IMG/VR virus record: IMGVR_UViG_3300036909_000234
Coordinates: 1 to 39,620 of that record
Direction: 5' to 3' (one strand)
Source of the DNA: a virus
DNA length: 39,620 nucleotides
Shown: positions 16,758 to 24,616 of the stretch, piece after piece
Position numbering within the stretch: the first letter of the stretch is position 1
Layout of the letters: every line of letters starts with the position of its first letter
Translations under genes and position numbers: made by a program
Notes under the pieces: model-generated
Databases searched by the model: none
What the model was told of the DNA's origin: nothing
Seen by the model: only the letters and a program-made list of their open reading frames with translations

Positions 16758-17395
16758 CTTGTCCTCATTTCGTTTTTGATCACCATCTGGGCCATCCAGT
16801 GATGTCCTGTACCAACATGTTCAGCACGAACATACTTGGCAACTGACTTCCTGAATGCGCCATAGGGAAATGAGTCAGCAAGACGAACCACATAGCCTTC
16901 TTGTCTCTTCATATCGAGCCGTCCTGCGATTCCCAGGACAAGTTCTTCATCCCAGATCCCATCGTACAGGACAGGAACCGTCTCGATGTCTAAGATTCCG
17001 GCATATTCAATCGTTTCATCCCAGTTCAGACAGGTATTCGAGTCATTCCAGATACCAAACAACATGAAGTAGGAAGGCAACTCCCAGTACTTCAAGGTGT
17101 GCTTGGCATACAAGTTCTCACCACAGAATCGCCACCCTTGAGGAATGTTATAGGCGAACTGAGCGTGATAGTTCTTGACCCACTGCCGACTTTCGTGACC
17201 ACCACTGTCTATGCTTCGAGCGTGAATGTAGTCAGAGTACATGGTGGTGTTTTCACCATCCATCTTCTCGGTTACAATCACCCTTCGTCCCTTGAATATA
17301 GATGTGTCTTTCATCACTCGGTCATCAGCCGAAATACCGGGACTCCACGGCAGGTGGGGAGTCCTTGGATATTTGACACGTCGAGTGATGACCAT
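16754..17395 (-). CDS. RNA ligase (nucleotidyltransferase superfamily)
   Basis: 213 residues from ATG 17395; a longer reading from 17506 has an unlike N-terminus and would overlap the GIY-YIG gene. Motif I with the AMP-accepting lysine: VTEKMDGENT, Lys44. Motif III: FCGENLYAKHTLKYWELP; IIIa: FMLFGIW; motif IV: QEGYVVRL with Glu166; motif V: SVAKYVR. The GENLYAKH block is typical of RNA rather than DNA ligases (Rnl2/RNA_ligase family). It would seal nicked or cleaved RNA, for example tRNAs cut by host anticodon nucleases (inference). Confidence 0.88.
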   Translation of the reverse strand: MVITRRVKYPRTPHLPWSPGISADDRVMKDTSIFKGRRVIVTEKMDGENTTMYSDYIHARSIDSGGHESRQWVKNYHAQFAYNIPQGWRFCGENLYAKHTLKYWELPSYFMLFGIWNDSNTCLNWDETIEYAGILDIETVPVLYDGIWDEELVLGIAGRLDMKRQEGYVVRLADSFPYGAFRKSVAKYVRAEHVGTGHHWMAQMVIKNEMRTR

Positions 17396-17427
17396 GCTTC
17401 GTTCTACGTTCGGTTCCGTCAAAGGAG

Positions 17428-18162
17428 CTAATGCTTGGGACGGCCTATCCTCGGTTTGGACAGCGGATGAGATTGTTCTTCTCCTTCGTATGTCACATAG
17501 TACCACGTTCCGAGTTGCTTACCGATGGCTCGCTTGAATCTTCTAGCATTTTTGACGTTACCCACACTCATAGTCTTGTTAAGCAAATGTGAGAAATGCT
17601 CAGCCACTTCACGCGCATTTTTGAACTGAGCAACCACCTGACGATTCTCGTCCAGGATTAGCCAAGAATGAATGCTCTGTACCTCGGATATTCTAGCTCG
17701 AAAACCGGCTGACGATCTAGATCTCTTCAGTTTGTCAGAGTTTCGAAGGCCTGTACTGATGTTATGACACCATTCATCAGAAAACTGTGGATGCTTTCCC
17801 CAACTTGGATTCTTCTCTCCTTGCTTGGAAGCTGAAATCACTGCCTTCACTTCATCGGTGTAAGTGTACCCAGCTGTCCCTCCGGTGGCCGCATTGGTGA
17901 GGTTTGAAAGATGGAGTATCCAAAATCTTTCCTTCTCGTCCAGTTCCTCATTTGGCACACTATCAAGAACAACTACAGTCACCGGAGTTTCTTTTGTGTG
18001 AACTTTCCGTATCCAGTACTCCTTGTGAGTGTAGCGAGGTAGATCGTAGAAAGAACTCCTGATGTGATCTTGAAGACGATCTACTGCCGTCTCGGAGATG
18101 GTTTGACCCACATAACGAATTTCTCCCGTCAACGGACACACCAACCCATATATGATACCCAA
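17428..18162 (-). CDS. GIY-YIG homing endonuclease with NUMOD-type DNA-binding tail
   Basis: 244 residues. GIY-YIG signature: GIIYG (2-6) and YVGQT (17-21); likely catalytic Arg29 and Glu78 (EKERFW). The C-terminal DNA-binding part holds a NUMOD3-like GEKNPSWGK (115-123) and a NUMOD1-like helix region (LILDENRQVVAQFKNAREVAEHF spans it). It starts with TTG at 18162; AGGAGG is 8 nt upstream but inside a hairpin (18161-18198). It is a free-standing intruder between the RNA ligase and a Cys-rich gene, and AT-richer than both. Confidence 0.9.
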   Translation of the reverse strand: MGIIYGLVCPLTGEIRYVGQTISETAVDRLQDHIRSSFYDLPRYTHKEYWIRKVHTKETPVTVVVLDSVPNEELDEKERFWILHLSNLTNAATGGTAGYTYTDEVKAVISASKQGEKNPSWGKHPQFSDEWCHNISTGLRNSDKLKRSRSSAGFRARISEVQSIHSWLILDENRQVVAQFKNAREVAEHFSHLLNKTMSVGNVKNARRFKRAIGKQLGTWYYVTYEGEEQSHPLSKPRIGRPKH

Positions 18163-18198
18163 AGAAATACCCTCCTACTTAGGGAGGGATATTTCTTT
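18161..18198 (-). terminator. hairpin covering the ribosome binding site of the GIY-YIG gene
   Basis: A 15-bp inverted repeat, AAAGAAATACCCTCC with its complement, one bulged base and a 7-nt loop, with A/T tracts so it could terminate in either direction. It begins right after the stop of the Cys-rich gene at 18200. It contains AGGAGG (18171-18176, minus) and the TTG start (18160-18162) of the endonuclease. It therefore can both end transcription and hide the start site. Confidence 0.75.
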
Positions 18199-18199
18199 T

Positions 18200-18556
18200 C
18201 TAGGCATATGTCTCCGCCTCCAACCGTTCGATCTTTTCTCGCAATTTGAAATAGCTCTTGGTCCACTTCGGATCGCCACGCTTGAATCCCATGCTGTTGA
18301 TTTCGCAGGTGTGCATTGTGCAATGCGGACGCAGATGAGGAGCGACCGTACAGCCTTTGTCATCCAGGTAAAATGCTCCACGAAGATTCGGAGGATATTC
18401 CTTGAGCGTGACGCCGTATCTTTCTTTGGCGATCTCTCTTGTCATTTGACAAGCGAACTCATCACAGCAGGTGTGTGGACACTTGCAGGTGTTCGCGCAT
18501 TCAGGAGCCGTCATGTCCGCCATCTGTTGGTATAGAAGGACAACCAGGTCAGCCAT
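18200..18556 (-). CDS. Cys-rich unknown protein
   Basis: 118 residues. A dense Cys cluster (CANTCKCPHTCCDEFAC, about 20-36) and three more Cys (DDKGC, HCTMHTC) suggest metal or Fe-S binding. The C-terminus is a helix (YFKLREKIERLEAETYA). The start overlaps the stop of the 74-aa gene by 1 base (ATGA form). The family is not recognised; a metal-binding role is inferred. Confidence 0.7.
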   Translation of the reverse strand: MADLVVLLYQQMADMTAPECANTCKCPHTCCDEFACQMTREIAKERYGVTLKEYPPNLRGAFYLDDKGCTVAPHLRPHCTMHTCEINSMGFKRGDPKWTKSYFKLREKIERLEAETYA

Positions 18557-18780
18557 CAGACCACCTTCTGTCTTTCTATTTCAACTTGGTCTAAAGCCTT
18601 AGCAGTCGCCTCAGCATCCAAGTAGGCATCCCGATGTTCCTGCGTGGTGAGATCAGAGTAAGGAATGAGAGCCCAGATAGAACCAGTCTGGTCGATGACC
18701 TGTAGCCACTCCTGTTTACCTCCTAGACGAGTGCGAATCCCGGAGACATAGTGAGGCAGCTTGCGTAGTTTTGTCGCCAT
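18556..18780 (-). CDS. small unknown protein
   Basis: 74 residues, starting MATKLRKLPHYVSGIRTRLG, then EWLQVIDQTGSIWALIPYSD and a helical C-terminus (DAYLDAEATAKALDQVEIER). Coupled by 1-base overlaps to genes on both sides. No family recognised. Confidence 0.65.
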   Translation of the reverse strand: MATKLRKLPHYVSGIRTRLGGKQEWLQVIDQTGSIWALIPYSDLTTQEHRDAYLDAEATAKALDQVEIERQKVV

Positions 18781-19193
18781 CAGGCCACCATCTCTCGTTC
18801 TTCCATCATGGAAGTATACTCGGTGTCTTCGAGTTGATAGGCGATCGAGCCATAGAACGGGCGATCTTCAAACCACTCGTCGACCGAAGGAGCGATCCCG
18901 AAGAGGAAGGCATTCATAGCCTGAGCCTCGGAATCATATCCGAAATAGGTGCGGGTGTATCCGAAGGGATTGACAGCGCGGAGGAAGTACACCGTGCCAT
19001 AGACTTCGCCGCGAGGGTTGTCCATGTCGGCATATTCGGGATCGGTGCGGACGACGCGAACCTCGTCGCGAACTTCAATGGTGTAAGTCTTGAACGAATC
19101 ACGCTCATCAGCAGCAGCCATTTCTGCCATAAGCTGTTTCACATTGAAGTTTGCTTCGGCGGCGAGATACTGGCGTTCTGCTTCATAGCTCAT
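18780..19193 (-). CDS. unknown 137-aa protein
   Basis: Start set at ATG 19193 (MSYEAERQYLAAEANFNVKQ). The longer reading from 19211 would run into the promoter motif at 19200-19229. A helical N-terminus is followed by a beta-rich part (TYTIEVRDEVRVVRTDPE; EVYGTVYFLRAVNPFGYTR). The second promoter block ends only 6 nt before the ATG, so the message may lack a leader. It heads the run that includes the two small genes, the RNA ligase and downstream genes. Confidence 0.7.
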   Translation of the reverse strand: MSYEAERQYLAAEANFNVKQLMAEMAAADERDSFKTYTIEVRDEVRVVRTDPEYADMDNPRGEVYGTVYFLRAVNPFGYTRTYFGYDSEAQAMNAFLFGIAPSVDEWFEDRPFYGSIAYQLEDTEYTSMMEEREMVA

Positions 19194-19199
19194 GAGGTT

Positions 19200-19229
19200 C
19201 TCTACCATCATGCAGCTAGGATCGGGTAC
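19200..19229 (-). promoter_or_regulatory. phage promoter motif copy (GTACCCGATC, then GTAGAG)
   Basis: The minus strand reads GTACCCGATC starting at 19229 and GTAGAG starting at 19205, exactly 24 nt apart, in the short gap between the polyvalent gene and the 137-aa gene. The block ends 6 nt before ATG 19193, the same distance as at the DNA ligase gene. Confidence 0.65.
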
Positions 19230-19239
19230 ACTCTGACAG

Positions 19240-22200
19240 CTAGTGACGACGATTTATCAGGCGCGAGGCAAACTTGCTTTCACCCAACTCCACCCATACC
19301 GATTTGTCCTCAGAGTCACGAATTTCGATCCTGCGAAGGGTGAAAGTCTCAGGACTGCGGACTCTTTGACCTACATACTTCTCTGCCGCCTCTGGCTTGA
19401 CGAAAGCCACCATGATGTGAGGAGCATACTCGAAGTCACTCTGCTTCCACACTCCGATGGTGCCCAGCTTATCATAGATCGGCTTCAGACCCTTAAGACC
19501 ACAGGGCATAACGATGGGTGCCGCTCCCTTGGAGGATTTGCTTGGATCGAAGGAGATCGTCGCTCCGCATCCAACTTCAATCGGAGCTAGAGTCTCAAGA
19601 TACTCCTTGATCCTTGAATCATTTCCGATCATGCCATAGCGGAGAGTGATGTGATTGTGACCCACGTTCTTACCATCACCAATCAGATCTTCATCGAGGA
19701 TCGAATCGCGAAGCTGGTTGGCGAAAGCCGCCGCGCTGGAGTCTTCTGGGACGTCAGCCATGATACAACCGTATTCATGATTCTCGCTGGCTGTCTTTGA
19801 GGTTTTCAATTCCTTGGGAAACTCCCTCTTCCATTGACTGAGCGGAATAATCGTGATGATAGGTGCACTTGGATCGAACTGCCGGCGAGTGAGATCGACA
19901 ACCCAGCTGCCGGCCTGAACAGCGAAGTGAAAGGAGGGTGAATCAGTAGTGGAATCAGCCATCTCTCCAGAGATCACCTTGAATGTTCCAGCTGAGGGAT
20001 AGTTGCTCTTGGCCCAGCGAGCGAAGTCCTCTGATACTGTGTGACACTGACCCTTGCTGAAATCATGAGACTTGAGGATGTTCAGCAGCTTGTCGCCATG
20101 ACCGATGTCTCGCTTGGAAGCATAGTTGTTGACATAGAACTCTGTTGCCTCAGACAGAATGGGAGGGATGGCCGCCGTGGCCGTCTTGGACAGAAAATCC
20201 TCAGGCTCTATCTTCCCTGAAAACAGATTCCGATTCGTGTAGCTGAGGATCCCATACACTCCAGTCTTTGATGCGGTCTCCATGACATACTCTGAGGAGA
20301 ACGGAACTCCGAAGTATCCCTGTGGCCGTACAGTCTGGGTTTCCACCGGCGGAGGAAGGGTGGGATCGATCACGATCCCTGCTTTGGTGACGCACCAAGC
20401 ATGCTCGACTGACATGGGTCCGATGTCGACGTGACCCTCGACATAGGTTAGGTTGGGATTGTCCATCATCAGCTTGTAGGCATTCATGTAGCACTGCTTC
20501 TGTACTCCACGCTTGCCCTTGAACGAGTTCTTGTCGGTGTAGTAATGCTTTCCGAACTCCAGGATGAAGCTCTCGAGGGAGTACTTGATGTGCTTCGGAA
20601 GCTCTCCACGAATTCCCTTGATCGCTTCCAGCTGCTGCTTGATCCTTCCAACCGACTCGTCCTCTGACTTGGCATCAGCGGTCTTGCTCATGACCCAGCG
20701 GTTGCCCAGATCCTCATCGACCTGAAATCCTTTGCGCTCAAGGATCTTCTTCATGCTGGGATTGATGACATCCAGGCTGTAGCTGTAATCGTCAAAAGCC
20801 TCCTTGCGCTGCTCATATTCCTGAATCCCCATGTCGATCAGCTTCGTTCCGATTCCCTTGTTCCTGAACTTGGGATCCACAGCGATGTCGAAGCTGAACT
20901 TCTGGTTGCTGTCAGTGACGAACAGGCAGCCCACAACCCGCTCACCATCCAAGGCATAACAGGCCGGATCCTTGTCACGAAGGATGTTCAGTCCTGAGTC
21001 CTTGGCGAGAGTATAAGCCTGGGTGTAGAACGAGCAAGTGTCGCCGGTGTCTTCCTCATCATCTTCAGAGTCTGGCCAGAAGTATCGAACAGCAGAAGCG
21101 GTCTTATGGAAGTCCATCAGCGTGATATGAACACCGTCAATCGTGTCCATGTGCTTGCGGCCAAAGTTGATCCAGGGTTGCAGGTTGTTCAACTCTTCGA
21201 AGTGCTGACCCCAGATATAGTCTGCTCCAAGGTGAAGCGGAAGATCTCTGAGAGCATGACCTGTCCCCTTGCCTCTGTACTCAGGGAGTACGAACAGGGC
21301 GACTCCTTCGATCCCCTTCTTTCCCTGGTACTGCTCTGCTCCCTTGACATCCGCCGGCAAGGGGTTGTTGGCCAGGAAATACCCTCCGACGATCTTCCCC
21401 TCATCCTTCGTGACATAGCTCATGTCGAAGTTGTTGCCCAAGGCTTCCCGGACGATTGGCTCAACCACATCCACAAATTGAGGGAAGCAGACTGCTGCGA
21501 CCTCGAGAGCTTCCGGGACATCCTTGGTGGAGATCTTCTCAGGCTTCGAAACGGCTGCGGTCTTCGGGACATCAGTGCCCTTCACTTTTTGAACGTATGC
21601 CAGAGCTCTGGCCTCGCTGGGCATGTTGTCCTTCTTGAACTTCTCGACCTCCTTTGGATCGTGAAGCCACTCGCAGTCAGGTCTATCCCAATTATCCATC
21701 AGGTAGCGAGCCTCATCCATCCAAGGCTCATGAATCGCCAGGATCTGGTCCACCGGGACATCCCCATTCATGATCACATGGCGATAGCCTTGCGCCCACT
21801 CATCGAGCATCTCCTGGTCGATCTCTGACTTCTTCTCGTACTCTTTGGTTGACTTGTTCAGCTTCCAGCTGTCGGGATAATTGGCATTGTGAGAGATCTG
21901 CTCTGGCTTTGCCCAGAACTCAATGTATGGACGACTCCGGAGATCAGAAGTTGATGGGACATTGCTGCTGGCCCACACTCCAGCAGAGGGACCGCCGCCG
22001 CTCAGGTCATCTCCTCTTCCCTTGGATCTCAGCAAACCCTGTTGACGGATGGCATCGAGGTTCTCTTCACGAGTGTAGTGCCAGAGTCGAACAGTCCTGG
22101 GAGGGATAGGCTTGGATCCAGGAGCCGGTGCCGCCTGATCCTTGGCTTGGGGTGTAGCAATCTTGCCCATGTCCAGCCAGTCAGCAACCTCCATTTCAAC

Positions 22201-23532
22201 ATGGTCATGGCCTTCCAGCATTCGAGCCACCGTCTTGTGATGGCCGTCCCACATGTAGTACAAGCCATCTCTCTTGATCACAGACGGGAGTTCACCATTC
22301 TCCTTCAGATGCTTCTTCACCTCGGAGGTGAATATCCATCTCTGTCCTGGGACTACCTTGGATACATCGACGTTCTGAACTTCAACATCTCCATGATCAT
22401 TGAAAGCATCGCGGATCCATCTAGAACTGGTGTACGGATGATAGAAGATCTCCTCAACAGGGATCCGCTGCTTCAAGTTGAGCAAATTTCTGAGCTTGGC
22501 AACATCGACACTAGCAGTGTGAAGGAAACAGTCTCCACACTCACAAGCGACACAAGTGATGGCCGCCGCTTTGGCCTTGGACCATGGTTGGTCGAGGTCG
22601 ATCACATATCTCCTACGAGGAGTGTCCATCCACTTGGTGTAGGCTTGTCGAACCGGATATCTTGTCTTCAGCTTGCTCCATGCAGACTCTGCGGAAGCTG
22701 ACCGGGTCTTGTCCGACCAGAACCTGTCATATCCTTCCTTCTTGGCTTCGGCAATCGCTCGATCATATAGCATCTGACCCAAGCCGGTGCCGAACCACGG
22801 ATCCTGGATATTGACAGAGTCGATGGCGATATTCTTCTCAGGAGACTTGTCACTTGGATCATTGGGGAAGAACTCGAAGCAGAACATTTGCCCAACAACA
22901 TTGTCGAACGATCCTCCCTTCTCTGGTCCAGGAATGGAGGGATCGTGAACGTACATCTCGAATCCACCGTGGTAGCTGTTGGGGATAACCTCCCAGGTCA
23001 GCTTGGCGATGTCCTTATCCCTGTCATTGTACTGACTATAGCCGAAATCCGGAGAAGCGGTCTTGGCAACAACAAAATCCTTGTCTGACTCTTCTGTGAC
23101 GAAGTCCTCTCCGTACTTGGCATTGAACCGGGCAGCGATTTTCTTCCACTCTGTGCCATGAGTGTCTGTTTCCTTCTGCTGCTCATATTTCTCAAATCCC
23201 AGCTTCGAGAGCTTGCCGGCCTCGATGACCAAGAACTCCTCGTGATGACAGAGCTCGTGGGCAACGATGCGACGGAGAGTTCGATCGTCGACCAGGGCCT
23301 TCTTCTGAATTGAGATGGCTGTGGTGGGATCAGCGAAGGTCGTTCCGTTCTGAATTCCATAATTCCAGTCGGTGTGTCCAACCCATTCGAGCTTCTCATC
23401 ATTGACGATCTTGAGTTCAGGCTCGGGCAGACCGGACTTGAGAACTCCCATCATTTCGACGACGATCTCGCGAACCTTCCCCATCGTGGAAGAGAAGCAA
23501 CGCTTCCTCATCATGAAACTTGTAGCAGTCAT
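19240..23532 (-). CDS. polyvalent multidomain effector protein
   Basis: 1430 residues, read as a chain of separate domains. 1-150: SprT/WLM-like metallopeptidase (HELCH at 92-96, later His125). 161-300: GNAT (GTGLG 248-252). 343-453: ParB/sulfiredoxin-like (DGHHKTVAR). 480-640: ART-like (WHYTREENLDAIRQQGL, GVWASS). 665-805: GNAT (RGKGTG 753-758). 830-948: GNAT (RNKGIG 890-895). 960-1090: transglutaminase-like (Cys1014, His1044, Asp1056). 1125-1240: papain-like (Cys1163, His1202, Asp1213). 1250-1425: 2H phosphoesterase (HIT at 1294; second site HIM at 1372). Short KTA-containing linkers separate most domains. Such proteins are known in phages as polyvalent proteins thought to be injected with DNA. 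Individual activities are inferred, and the start is uncertain. Confidence 0.88.
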   Translation of the reverse strand: MTATSFMMRKRCFSSTMGKVREIVVEMMGVLKSGLPEPELKIVNDEKLEWVGHTDWNYGIQNGTTFADPTTAISIQKKALVDDRTLRRIVAHELCHHEEFLVIEAGKLSKLGFEKYEQQKETDTHGTEWKKIAARFNAKYGEDFVTEESDKDFVVAKTASPDFGYSQYNDRDKDIAKLTWEVIPNSYHGGFEMYVHDPSIPGPEKGGSFDNVVGQMFCFEFFPNDPSDKSPEKNIAIDSVNIQDPWFGTGLGQMLYDRAIAEAKKEGYDRFWSDKTRSASAESAWSKLKTRYPVRQAYTKWMDTPRRRYVIDLDQPWSKAKAAAITCVACECGDCFLHTASVDVAKLRNLLNLKQRIPVEEIFYHPYTSSRWIRDAFNDHGDVEVQNVDVSKVVPGQRWIFTSEVKKHLKENGELPSVIKRDGLYYMWDGHHKTVARMLEGHDHVEMEVADWLDMGKIATPQAKDQAAPAPGSKPIPPRTVRLWHYTREENLDAIRQQGLLRSKGRGDDLSGGGPSAGVWASSNVPSTSDLRSRPYIEFWAKPEQISHNANYPDSWKLNKSTKEYEKKSEIDQEMLDEWAQGYRHVIMNGDVPVDQILAIHEPWMDEARYLMDNWDRPDCEWLHDPKEVEKFKKDNMPSEARALAYVQKVKGTDVPKTAAVSKPEKISTKDVPEALEVAAVCFPQFVDVVEPIVREALGNNFDMSYVTKDEGKIVGGYFLANNPLPADVKGAEQYQGKKGIEGVALFVLPEYRGKGTGHALRDLPLHLGADYIWGQHFEELNNLQPWINFGRKHMDTIDGVHITLMDFHKTASAVRYFWPDSEDDEEDTGDTCSFYTQAYTLAKDSGLNILRDKDPACYALDGERVVGCLFVTDSNQKFSFDIAVDPKFRNKGIGTKLIDMGIQEYEQRKEAFDDYSYSLDVINPSMKKILERKGFQVDEDLGNRWVMSKTADAKSEDESVGRIKQQLEAIKGIRGELPKHIKYSLESFILEFGKHYYTDKNSFKGKRGVQKQCYMNAYKLMMDNPNLTYVEGHVDIGPMSVEHAWCVTKAGIVIDPTLPPPVETQTVRPQGYFGVPFSSEYVMETASKTGVYGILSYTNRNLFSGKIEPEDFLSKTATAAIPPILSEATEFYVNNYASKRDIGHGDKLLNILKSHDFSKGQCHTVSEDFARWAKSNYPSAGTFKVISGEMADSTTDSPSFHFAVQAGSWVVDLTRRQFDPSAPIITIIPLSQWKREFPKELKTSKTASENHEYGCIMADVPEDSSAAAFANQLRDSILDEDLIGDGKNVGHNHITLRYGMIGNDSRIKEYLETLAPIEVGCGATISFDPSKSSKGAAPIVMPCGLKGLKPIYDKLGTIGVWKQSDFEYAPHIMVAFVKPEAAEKYVGQRVRSPETFTLRRIEIRDSEDKSVWVELGESKFASRLINRRH

Positions 23533-23548
23533 ACAATCAGAATTGTAT
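23531..23548. repeat. 7-bp inverted repeat at the polyvalent gene start
   Basis: ATACAAT, a 4-nt loop, then ATTGTAT. On the minus strand the last two bases of the 3' arm are the A and T of the start codon at 23530-23532. A possible Shine-Dalgarno (AAGGA) lies just 5' of the hairpin, too far away unless the stem folds. It could control translation or bind a repressor. Confidence 0.4.
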
Positions 23549-23558
23549 AGTCAGTCCT

Positions 23559-23666
23559 TCATTTTAAGGGAAACTTGCCTTGGAGGAATAGCTGTCGAGC
23601 CTTTCTCCTCTTCATTGAAAACTCTCTAGATTTCTCATTTCTGCACTCTATGCAGATGCGAGCCAT
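23559..23666 (-). CDS. 35-aa basic peptide with CxxC
   Basis: Read from ATG 23666: MARICIECRNEKSREFSMKR and a basic tail ending LFLQGKFPLK. The CIEC and many Lys/Arg suggest nucleic-acid or metal binding. Its start overlaps the end of the 73-aa gene by 19 bp. A longer reading from 23798 lies out of frame under that gene and is not preferred. Modest confidence because of length. Confidence 0.4.
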   Translation of the reverse strand: MARICIECRNEKSREFSMKRRKARQLFLQGKFPLK

Positions 23667-23869
23667 TGTATGAGGATTGTGAGCAGTGTTTTCTGGAGTG
23701 AATTCATGACCAGCTGGGGGTTGAAGATGTTTCTTCGGCCAGCTTCGAAGGTCTTCACTCTGACAACTACAGTCCCCACTCCTCCACAAGCAGTGCAAGG
23801 TTTGCTTATCTTTTCAGGCTCTTGCCTTGTGGTATATCCACATCGTTCACAAAAGCAGTTGACCTTCAT
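23648..23869 (-). CDS. small zinc-ribbon-like protein
   Basis: 73 residues. CFCERC (5-10) and CTACGG (25-30) form two Cys pairs spaced like a zinc ribbon. The C-terminal stretch (SLQKTLLTILIQWLASA) is hydrophobic and helical. ATGA overlap with the upstream gene. Function unknown. Confidence 0.55.
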   Translation of the reverse strand: MKVNCFCERCGYTTRQEPEKISKPCTACGGVGTVVVRVKTFEAGRRNIFNPQLVMNSLQKTLLTILIQWLASA

Positions 23870-24210
23870 TTCTTCTTTTGGAATCCGGGAACTTCTCCAG
23901 CAGCAATCCGGGCCTTCATGGAGGCCTTGCTGGAGATGGACCGCCGCCGCTTGGTGAGAGCATCACGCTGGGAAGCGATGAGACCGGAGACCTTGGGAGG
24001 CAAAGCGAGACGAACAACTCCGTTCTCGTCCAAGCACTCGATGAAGATATAGTCGCCATCCTCATGCCGGCAGGTCTGAATGACAAAAGTCTCAGTCTTG
24101 CCGGTAAGGGATTGAACAGTCTTCACCGTGCTGGGTTTCACGAACAGCGAAACATCCATCAGGCTGCCGTAGAGCCGATCATACTTGCTGATTGTCGTAG
24201 TTTCTTCCAT
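23866..24210 (-). CDS. unknown 114-aa basic protein
   Basis: Starts MEETTTISKYDRLYGSLMDV. Beta-rich centre (ETFVIQTCRHEDGDYIFIECLDENGVV begins it), then a very basic C-terminus (ALTKRRRSISSKASMKARI, ending PGFQKKK) that could contact nucleic acid. It overlaps the upstream gene end by 32 bp, a little more than usual here. No family recognised. Confidence 0.7.
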   Translation of the reverse strand: MEETTTISKYDRLYGSLMDVSLFVKPSTVKTVQSLTGKTETFVIQTCRHEDGDYIFIECLDENGVVRLALPPKVSGLIASQRDALTKRRRSISSKASMKARIAAGEVPGFQKKK

Positions 24211-24394
24211 GGATAGGCTGCTTTCTTGGTGACCACCACTTCGGCCCCAGGTTGCTTACTTCGAGGTTGGGCTGGCACCTTCCTACATGTGGAGGAAAAC
24301 CGCAGCCGCAGAATTTCTTTGGCACAATCCGCTTGACTTCTTTGGCCATGATAGGATCGGCAACACCATCATAATTTCCCCAGGGAAAACTCAT
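24179..24394 (-). CDS. small Cys-containing unknown protein
   Basis: 71 residues. FCGCGFPPHVGRC gives three Cys and one His in 12 residues, a likely metal knuckle. Starts MSFPWGNYDGVADPIMAKEV. A 32-bp overlap with the next gene lowers certainty about the true end or start of one of them. Confidence 0.55.
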   Translation of the reverse strand: MSFPWGNYDGVADPIMAKEVKRIVPKKFCGCGFPPHVGRCQPNLEVSNLGPKWWSPRKQPIHGRNYDNQQV

Positions 24395-24409
24395 TCTTCT
24401 TCTCTCCTT

Positions 24410-24616
24410 CTATCTTTGTAAGTGGGTTTCAACACCATACGGACTCTTCTTGAAGTCCAATGTCTTTTGAGTTGGGTTGGGTCCCAGCGTCGACTTCTGT
24501 GCACGCTCCCAACGAGCCGTGTCACCATGTGGGTCAAGCCATCCCCGACGAAGGAAGAGCCAGTCTTGCAAGGAATAGTCAGCGGGATAGTGATACAGTG
24601 TGATTTCGGTTTCCAT
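24410..24616 (-). CDS. small unknown protein
   Basis: 68 residues from ATG 24616, which shares one base with the upstream TAA (TAATG). Starts METEITLYHYPADYSLQDWL, followed by FLRRGWLDPHGDTARWERAQ. The longer in-frame reading from 24808 lies under the winged-helix gene and is rejected. Function unknown. Confidence 0.6.
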   Translation of the reverse strand: METEITLYHYPADYSLQDWLFLRRGWLDPHGDTARWERAQKSTLGPNPTQKTLDFKKSPYGVETHLQR

